A stretch of 64,000 nt of DNA from Phycisphaerae bacterium (GTDB lineage: Bacteria; Planctomycetota; Phycisphaerae; UBA1845; Fen-1342), in NCBI GenBank assembly GCA_028277645.1, contig JANQFV010000035.1, positions 1 through 64,000 of the forward strand, read 5' to 3'. Positions 59,031-64,000 of the stretch are shown here, one piece after another. The notes beneath the pieces were generated by a model. It saw only the letters and a program-made list of their open reading frames with translations, did not search any database and was not told the origin of the DNA. Within the stretch, counting starts at the first letter, position 1. The number at the start of each line of letters is the position of its first letter. The translations under genes and the position numbers were made by a program.

Positions 59031-60848
59031 TCAACTTCCCCGCGCCGCTCGTTTGCGGTCGGTTTCCTTCAAGTGCCGCTTGCGGAGGCGCAGTGCGTCG
59101 GGCGTGACTTCCACCAGTTCGTCATCCTCGATGAATTCGAGCGCGATCTCGAGTGTGACCTGTCGTGGCGGCTTGAGCACGACTGTTTTGTCCGCCGACG
59201 CCGCCCGGATGTTGGTCAGTTTCTTTCCGCGGCAGACGTTGACGGGAATGTCCTTGTCGCGGCAGTGCTCGCCGACGATCTGCCCCTCGTACACGTGATC
59301 GGTAGGCGCGACGATAAAGTCCCCACGATCGCGCAGTTGATCTACAGCGTACGGCGTCACCTGCCCCGGCTCGCTCGCAATCATCACACCATTCGCCCGC
59401 CCGGGGATCGCGCCGCGGAAGAACTCGTACTCGTAGAAATTGTGGTGCATGATGATCGTGCCGCTGGTCGCAGTCATCAGCCGGTTGCGCATGCCGATCA
59501 ACCCGCGGGCCGGAATCGTGAACTCCAGGTGCGTCGACTCGCCGCGCGATTCCATCTTCGTGCATACACCGCGGCGATTGCCCATGTGCTCCATTACTGC
59601 GCCGACGTACTGCTGCGGCACGTCGACACTGCACAGCTCGATCGGCTCGGTCTTCTTGCCGTCCAGTTCGCGGTAAATCACCTTCGGCTTGCCGACGGCC
59701 AGTTCATACCCCTCCCGCCGCATGTTCTCGATCAGGATCGACAGGTGCAGCAATCCGCGGCCGGAGACGTGAAACTCCTCCGGCGTATGGCCCGGCTCGA
59801 CGCGCAGCGCGACATTGTGCTGGAGTTCTTTCTCCAGCCGCTCGCGAATGTGCCTGCTCGTCAAGTACTTGCCCGAGCGTCCCACGAACGGCGAATCATT
59901 GACACGAAACGTCATGTGCAGCGTCGGCTCGTCCACGCGCACAAGCTGCAAAGGCCGCGGGCTCTCCGGATCGGCGATGGTGTTGCCGATATCCACGGAT
60001 TCCAGACCGGTCACCGCGCACACGTCGCCGGCGCTCACGCGGTCGACCTTCTTGCGCCCGAGTCCGTCGAAGGCAAACAACTCGCCAACCCGCTCGGTGG
60101 CGATTGTGCCGTCGCGGTGCAGCACTGCCACGTCCGTCGCCGCGCGTAGCACGCCCGCGAAAACACGCCCGATCCCGATGCGTCCTACGTAATCGCTGTA
60201 GTCCAACGACGTGACCAGCATCTGCACGGGCGCCGCGACGTCGACCTCCGGCGGCGGGACATGCTCCACGATCGTATCGAACAGCACCTGCACGTTGTCC
60301 GTTCGATTATCCGGATCAAGCGTCGCATACCCCTGCGTCGCGGAGGCGTAGACCGTTGGAAACTCGAGCAGGTCGTCGTTCACCCCCAGTTCGATGAACA
60401 GGTCGACCACCTCGTTGTGTACGTCCTGCGGCCGCGCATCCGGACGATCAATCTTGTTGATCACCACGATCGGTTGCAGATGGCACTCGAGCGCCTTGCG
60501 CAGAACAAACGTCGTCTGCGGCATCGGCCCTTCGAAAGCATCCACTAGCAGGAAGCAGCCGTCCGCCATCATCAGCACGCGCTCGACCTCGCCGCCGAAA
60601 TCGGCATGTCCGGGCGTGTCGATCAAGTTGATCTTCACGTCGCCGTATTGGATCGCAATGTTCTTCGCGAGAATGGTGATGCCGCGTTCGCGCTCGAGGT
60701 CGTTCGAGTCGAGGATGCGTTCCCCCTTGAGCTGCCCGGCGCGAAACTGGCCGCACTGGCGCAACATCTGGTCGACCAGGGTGGTCTTGCCGTGATCAAC
60801 GTGCGCAATGATCGCGACGTTGCGTAAGCCATTTACAGCTTGCTTCAT
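59031..60848 (-). CDS. typA: Translational GTPase TypA/BipA
   Basis: The 605-residue protein has a normal length for the family. G1 is [16 protein letters not shown], followed by [31 protein letters not shown], and [13 protein letters not shown]. Domain III-V signatures such as [20 protein letters not shown] and the C-terminal AYDQ-like region ([18 protein letters not shown]) are present. TypA binds ribosomes and helps 50S assembly and stress adaptation. It is a single gene; a repeat-rich gap lies upstream. Confidence 0.96.
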   Translation of the reverse strand: MKQAVNGLRNVAIIAHVDHGKTTLVDQMLRQCGQFRAGQLKGERILDSNDLERERGITILAKNIAIQYGDVKINLIDTPGHADFGGEVERVLMMADGCFLLVDAFEGPMPQTTFVLRKALECHLQPIVVINKIDRPDARPQDVHNEVVDLFIELGVNDDLLEFPTVYASATQGYATLDPDNRTDNVQVLFDTIVEHVPPPEVDVAAPVQMLVTSLDYSDYVGRIGIGRVFAGVLRAATDVAVLHRDGTIATERVGELFAFDGLGRKKVDRVSAGDVCAVTGLESVDIGNTIADPESPRPLQLVRVDEPTLHMTFRVNDSPFVGRSGKYLTSRHIRERLEKELQHNVALRVEPGHTPEEFHVSGRGLLHLSILIENMRREGYELAVGKPKVIYRELDGKKTEPIELCSVDVPQQYVGAVMEHMGNRRGVCTKMESRGESTHLEFTIPARGLIGMRNRLMTATSGTIIMHHNFYEYEFFRGAIPGRANGVMIASEPGQVTPYAVDQLRDRGDFIVAPTDHVYEGQIVGEHCRDKDIPVNVCRGKKLTNIRAASADKTVVLKPPRQVTLEIALEFIEDDELVEVTPDALRLRKRHLKETDRKRAARGS

Positions 60849-60928
60849 GATCCGCGTGCTCCACCCGGCCGTCCCCGGTCAGCCGGAGCGGTATGATGGT
60901 CGTACGCGGCGGATCACGCAACGATCAG

Positions 60929-60968
60929 CATCCCTCCCTTTGAGGGAGGAACTGGGGGAGGGTGGATG
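60929..60968. repeat. Nested hairpin repeat upstream of typA
   Basis: CATCC (60929-60933) pairs with GGATG (60964-60968) around an inner hairpin CCTCCC-TTTGA-GGGAGG (60933-60949). The element is followed by AGCCGTCAGCTATCAACC, which is also of dispersed-repeat character. It separates typA from the DUF3857 gene. Confidence 0.55.
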
Positions 60969-61019
60969 TTAGCCGTCAGCTATCAACCTTCAGCCAAATG
61001 CGCTGGGCACTTCGCCGGG

Positions 61020-63122
61020 CTAGCCCGCCAGGCGCTCCAGGACGATCCACTCCTTTGGCACACGGGCGCGGGTCTCCATCGCGCTCTTGTAGTCGGCGTA
61101 GTCGCCGGTATCGGCCTCCAACTGCTTCTGTACGAACGCGTCGCGATAGACGATCTCGGCGTCCTCGCTCGAAAACTCTGCCACAAACGCCATGATCCCA
61201 CAGTCCGCTTCGTAGTCCTTGCCGGCGTAGTAGATTCTGTATCCCTCGGGAATCCGGATGCGCATCTCTTTCGACTCTTCCGTCCGCAGGTACCAGCGCA
61301 ACGGAAACTCGCGCTTGTCCTTGCCCACACTCGCGGCCGTGTAGCGGACCTCCGGGAGCTGGAACACCATCAGCTCGTCCGAGGCCTGCATTCCGTAGTC
61401 GACCAGTGTGTACGTCTGGGTGAACGTCAACGGCTTGGTAACGTCGTGCAGATTCTCAATCGTGTAATCGTCGAGGCGCGCCTTCGGGTACATCGCCGTC
61501 AGGCTGACCTCGAGTTGCCGCCGGAGCTCTTCGTCCTTGAGGTCCTTCCACGCGTTGCGCCGTCCGATCTCAACGTTGCCGGTGAGCACCTCGGTCTTGG
61601 TCACGACGAGGTCGCCGCCGGCCTGCAACTCCATCTCGTACGCGGTCGCGAAGCGTTCCTCGGCGGGCCGGTTGAGCGGAATTGTGACCAGCTCACTCCC
61701 GTCGGCGTTAACGAGCAGGCCCGTGGTGCCCTGGTACTGGCTCGGCATCTGACCGAAGCGCACCGACTCGTCATTCAGCGCGAGGTACTGCCGCCCGGTC
61801 GGCATATCGACCGCCACCACCGCGTCATCGAACTGCCGGATGTTTGGTACCTCTTCGAGCAGCTTGCCACTAGTCTGCGTGCGTGTCAGCACGACGCCCG
61901 CCGGCAAACCCGCCTTCTCGAACATCACCGCCAGCAGCAGCGCCTTGTCGATCGCGTTGCCGGCCCGCTTCGCAAAGATGTCCTTCGCTGGACGCGGAGC
62001 ATAGCTGTACTGCATCGGCCACACCCACAAATGGCGCACGGATTGCAGAAAGTCGTGGTAAATCGCGGCCGCCTGCTCTACCGGCGCATCAACGTCGGCA
62101 GTCAACTCTGCGACGCGCTGCGCGATCTCCTCCGAAGGCGCGGCAACCTCCGCGATCGCCTCCGCGTACGCGCCGCCGATCGCATACCAGCTCATCGGCA
62201 ACGACACGGTCACCGCCGGGTACAGATCTGCCGCCGGCGGCATCATCGGCTCGGGCACGACCCGCGGGCAGTTTGACGCGGTCCACACATACGAATCGCG
62301 GCCGTCGAGTTCCTCGCGTGCGAACTGCACGTTCCGCCCCAACCGTTGCTCGACGTACTTCAGCTCAGTGCCCTGCGGTACATTCACGCGCAACTCCGCT
62401 TCGAGAATGGGCTCGTCGGCGCGGAACAGCACCTTGGCATAGAACGGGTCGAGCAGATCGGCCATAGTGCGCCGCGTCGTCACCTGGTAGTCGATCACCG
62501 AATCGACTTTGATCTGCTTCATCGCGAACTTCACCTGCTTAAGCTTGTCGTACTCCGGCAGGCTGGCATGGACACTGTTGATGTCGACGCCCGCATCGGA
62601 GATCGCGGTCACGGAGCCATCCGGATTGATGGTGCGCGCAAAGTCGATCGCCAGCTCCTCCTCGCCCTCGCGGAAGTAGCGGGCAACGTTGGCCTGATCT
62701 TTGCCGCGTTCCATGAAGACCTTTTCGATGCGGCGTTCGACCAGCGTGTACGTGCCGTCGGCGTTCACGTCGTATGTGTGCGCACGATAGAGCGTGACGT
62801 AGCCTGAATCCGGGTAGGCGAACTTCACCGGCGCCTGATCGAGCACGCGCGCCAACAGCGGATCATCAAGGTCAGCCACCGTGCGCGCCGTAGCGCCAGC
62901 CCGCGTCCGCGTAAGATCCAACCGGGCAACCTCATCGCGCGCGTACGCGACGGTGTCCGCCTCACCCTGCAAGCGAAACACGATCGTGTCGGCGGTCATG
63001 CTGACCAGTTGCCCGACTCGTTCGCGTCCATCCTGCAGGTAGATCACGTCCTGCCCTTCGTCGGCCAGACCGATTGAACCCGCAAACAACAGCACCAGCA
63101 CCGCGCTCAGCGTGCGTGTCAT
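61020..63122 (-). CDS. Exported DUF3857/transglutaminase-fold protein lacking the catalytic Cys
   Basis: The 700-residue protein has a signal peptide (TRTLSAVLVLLFAGSIGLA) and GGGAG eight bases before ATG 63122. An N-terminal SH3-like segment (IYLQDGRERVGQLVSMTADT) precedes a DUF3857 domain (about 95-300), a transglutaminase-like domain (about 320-480) and a beta-rich C-terminal domain. The active-site loop that usually reads GDCKDKA reads GNAIDKALLL here, with Ala390 replacing Cys (61953-61955). It should therefore be a non-enzymatic binding domain. The next gene upstream appears to be a relative, making a tandem pair. Confidence 0.82.
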   Translation of the reverse strand: MTRTLSAVLVLLFAGSIGLADEGQDVIYLQDGRERVGQLVSMTADTIVFRLQGEADTVAYARDEVARLDLTRTRAGATARTVADLDDPLLARVLDQAPVKFAYPDSGYVTLYRAHTYDVNADGTYTLVERRIEKVFMERGKDQANVARYFREGEEELAIDFARTINPDGSVTAISDAGVDINSVHASLPEYDKLKQVKFAMKQIKVDSVIDYQVTTRRTMADLLDPFYAKVLFRADEPILEAELRVNVPQGTELKYVEQRLGRNVQFAREELDGRDSYVWTASNCPRVVPEPMMPPAADLYPAVTVSLPMSWYAIGGAYAEAIAEVAAPSEEIAQRVAELTADVDAPVEQAAAIYHDFLQSVRHLWVWPMQYSYAPRPAKDIFAKRAGNAIDKALLLAVMFEKAGLPAGVVLTRTQTSGKLLEEVPNIRQFDDAVVAVDMPTGRQYLALNDESVRFGQMPSQYQGTTGLLVNADGSELVTIPLNRPAEERFATAYEMELQAGGDLVVTKTEVLTGNVEIGRRNAWKDLKDEELRRQLEVSLTAMYPKARLDDYTIENLHDVTKPLTFTQTYTLVDYGMQASDELMVFQLPEVRYTAASVGKDKREFPLRWYLRTEESKEMRIRIPEGYRIYYAGKDYEADCGIMAFVAEFSSEDAEIVYRDAFVQKQLEADTGDYADYKSAMETRARVPKEWIVLERLAG

Positions 63123-63166
63123 AGCGTCAGCTCCCTGCTGCTAGTGTGATTCTCTTTCCTTCGTAG

Positions 63167-63188
63167 CGGCCGACCCCCGTGTCGGCCG
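63167..63188. repeat. Perfect 8-bp-stem hairpin between the two DUF3857 genes
   Basis: CGGCCGAC (63167-63174), loop CCCCGT, GTCGGCCG (63181-63188). It may terminate the upstream gene on the minus strand, but it lacks a T-run. The arm sequence looks like a dispersed planctomycete palindrome. Confidence 0.5.
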
Positions 63189-63227
63189 TCGCGTGCAAAC
63201 CAACATCTGCCACACGGGCCGCGCGTC

Positions 63228-64000
63228 TTAGCCCGCCTTCGTCAGGAACAGCGGCAGCTTCACGAAGTCACCGAAGTTTTCAAGCTTCTGCTTCAGCGCG
63301 CTGTACGCGTCCGCCGGAATCCGCCGCTCGTTCAGCCGCAGATCGTCATTGAAGAAGATCTTGCCATCCTCAAAGCGATACGAGGCCGTATACGTGGTGT
63401 GGTCCGTAGAGAACTCCACCGGCTCCGGCAGGCCCTTCGGCTCGTAGCCCTTGGGCAATTGTAGCTCGATATGCTGCCGCAGACACATCGTCGACGGCGA
63501 GAGGATGTCGAACTCGCGCTCATCCAGCGCCGTCAGTGCTCCGATCGACTTCACCAGTTTCGCCAGCGGCATCTCGAAAATCAACAGGTCGCCTGCCTCC
63601 GTCGGATACTCCGGCAGCTTGATCTTGAGCGTAACCTTCAGCGGCGTGTCGAGGTCTGCTTCATCGGTGACGTCGATGGAGATCAACTCGGCGCCGGGCG
63701 AAAGCGAGTTGATCGCCTGCTGCGCAACCATCTTTCGCAGCATCGCGTTGATCTGCTCGAGAATCTGCCGCATGATCCCCTCGACGCTGCCGTTCATGTC
63801 CAGCTTGACGATGGCCTTTAACGTACCGTCGCTTTCCAGCCGCATCTTCATGTGTACGTCGAGTGCGTTCTGATCAGCCGGCGGCACCTCGACCTGGCCG
63901 ATCCTCCGGTCGAGCACGTTGATCGTCTTCACACCGTGATTTACCAGCACGAAGTACGGATAGCGGAACGACGTGCCGGTGCAATCCAGGTGAAAATCGC
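63228..64000 (-). CDS. DUF3857-type exported protein, C-terminal part (start outside window)
   Basis: The frame is open to base 64000 without a start, so this is the last 256 residues of a larger protein. It begins DFHLDCTGTSFRYPYFVLVN, the kind of sequence seen just after a transglutaminase domain in DUF3857 proteins, and ends KLENFGDFVKLPLFLTKAG. The beta-rich remainder includes a long helix (SVEGIMRQILEQINAMLRKM). It is followed on the same strand by the DUF3857/pseudo-transglutaminase gene. Family assignment is by analogy with that gene and is moderate. Confidence 0.65.
   Translation of the reverse strand, partial: DFHLDCTGTSFRYPYFVLVNHGVKTINVLDRRIGQVEVPPADQNALDVHMKMRLESDGTLKAIVKLDMNGSVEGIMRQILEQINAMLRKMVAQQAINSLSPGAELISIDVTDEADLDTPLKVTLKIKLPEYPTEAGDLLIFEMPLAKLVKSIGALTALDEREFDILSPSTMCLRQHIELQLPKGYEPKGLPEPVEFSTDHTTYTASYRFEDGKIFFNDDLRLNERRIPADAYSALKQKLENFGDFVKLPLFLTKAG

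Noticed and set aside
1-64000. tRNA or rRNA genes, CRISPR array, complete insertion sequence
   Set aside because: No cloverleaf with a T-loop consensus, rRNA-like block, regularly spaced repeat series or transposase gene was seen; the intergenic gaps are short and nearly all accounted for.

Overview
The window looks like a chromosomal segment of a Planctomycetota bacterium, probably near the class Phycisphaerae. This rests on gene content, not on a marker gene. The supporting signs are high GC with long antisense shadow frames, several Tat-exported Gfo/Idh/MocA oxidoreductases, a ThuA plus DUF1080 (3-keto-disaccharide hydrolase) fusion, exported HEAT-repeat proteins, a PilM-type pilus operon with very long proteins, dockerin-like and lamin-tail secreted proteins, and intergenic hairpin elements of repeat character. 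No rRNA, tRNA, CRISPR array or complete transposon was seen.

Layout. Bases 1-4839 hold a minus-strand pilus operon: a PilM-PilN-like fusion followed by two single-span membrane proteins, all with Gly-Arg-Met-rich linkers. Bases 5300-7178 encode two exported proteins, one made of four Ig-like repeats. A lipoprotein ApbE (7341-8381) faces an uninterrupted eight-gene minus-strand operon (20501 down to 8391). Its order is Tat Gfo/Idh/MocA, heptaheme cytochrome c fused to a membrane cytochrome b-like domain, F5/8C-like exported protein, Agl23/GT39-type membrane glycosyltransferase, second ApbE, second Tat Gfo/Idh/MocA, exported HEAT protein, ThuA-DUF1080. Bases 20734-29782 hold a GT2, dinD with a nucleoside-type MFS symporter, a PafA-like phosphatase, and a second Gfo/Idh/MocA-HEAT pair that duplicates part of the large operon. 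Bases 29799-39820 hold a sugar ABC ATPase, yggX, and a minus-strand run thpR, pfkB-type kinase, membrane protein, birA, xylB, tsaD and a zinc-free MDR reductase. Bases 39935-44047 carry recQ and a Ski2-like helicase. Then come a GT39-like/TPR membrane protein, a lamin-tail/dockerin protein, an exported esterase, a 27-residue membrane peptide, topoisomerase VI subunit B without an A subunit, yhbY, a double UspA protein, a polyprenyl synthase, a CpaE/TadZ-like ATPase, murG, an Rrf2 regulator, a VOC protein, a lone phage-type terminase, typA, and two DUF3857/transglutaminase-fold exported proteins, the last cut by the window edge.

How the genes may work together. The most striking block is 8391-20501. 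Exported sugar oxidoreductases, a DUF1080 lyase/hydrolase and a ThuA domain fit oxidative (3-keto) cleavage of glycosides outside the cytoplasm. The heptaheme-cytochrome b fusion in the same operon suggests that the electrons enter the respiratory chain. This coupling is an inference. The second Gfo-HEAT pair, the MFS symporter, the ABC ATPase, xylB and the pfkB-type kinase suit a carbohydrate-degrading lifestyle.
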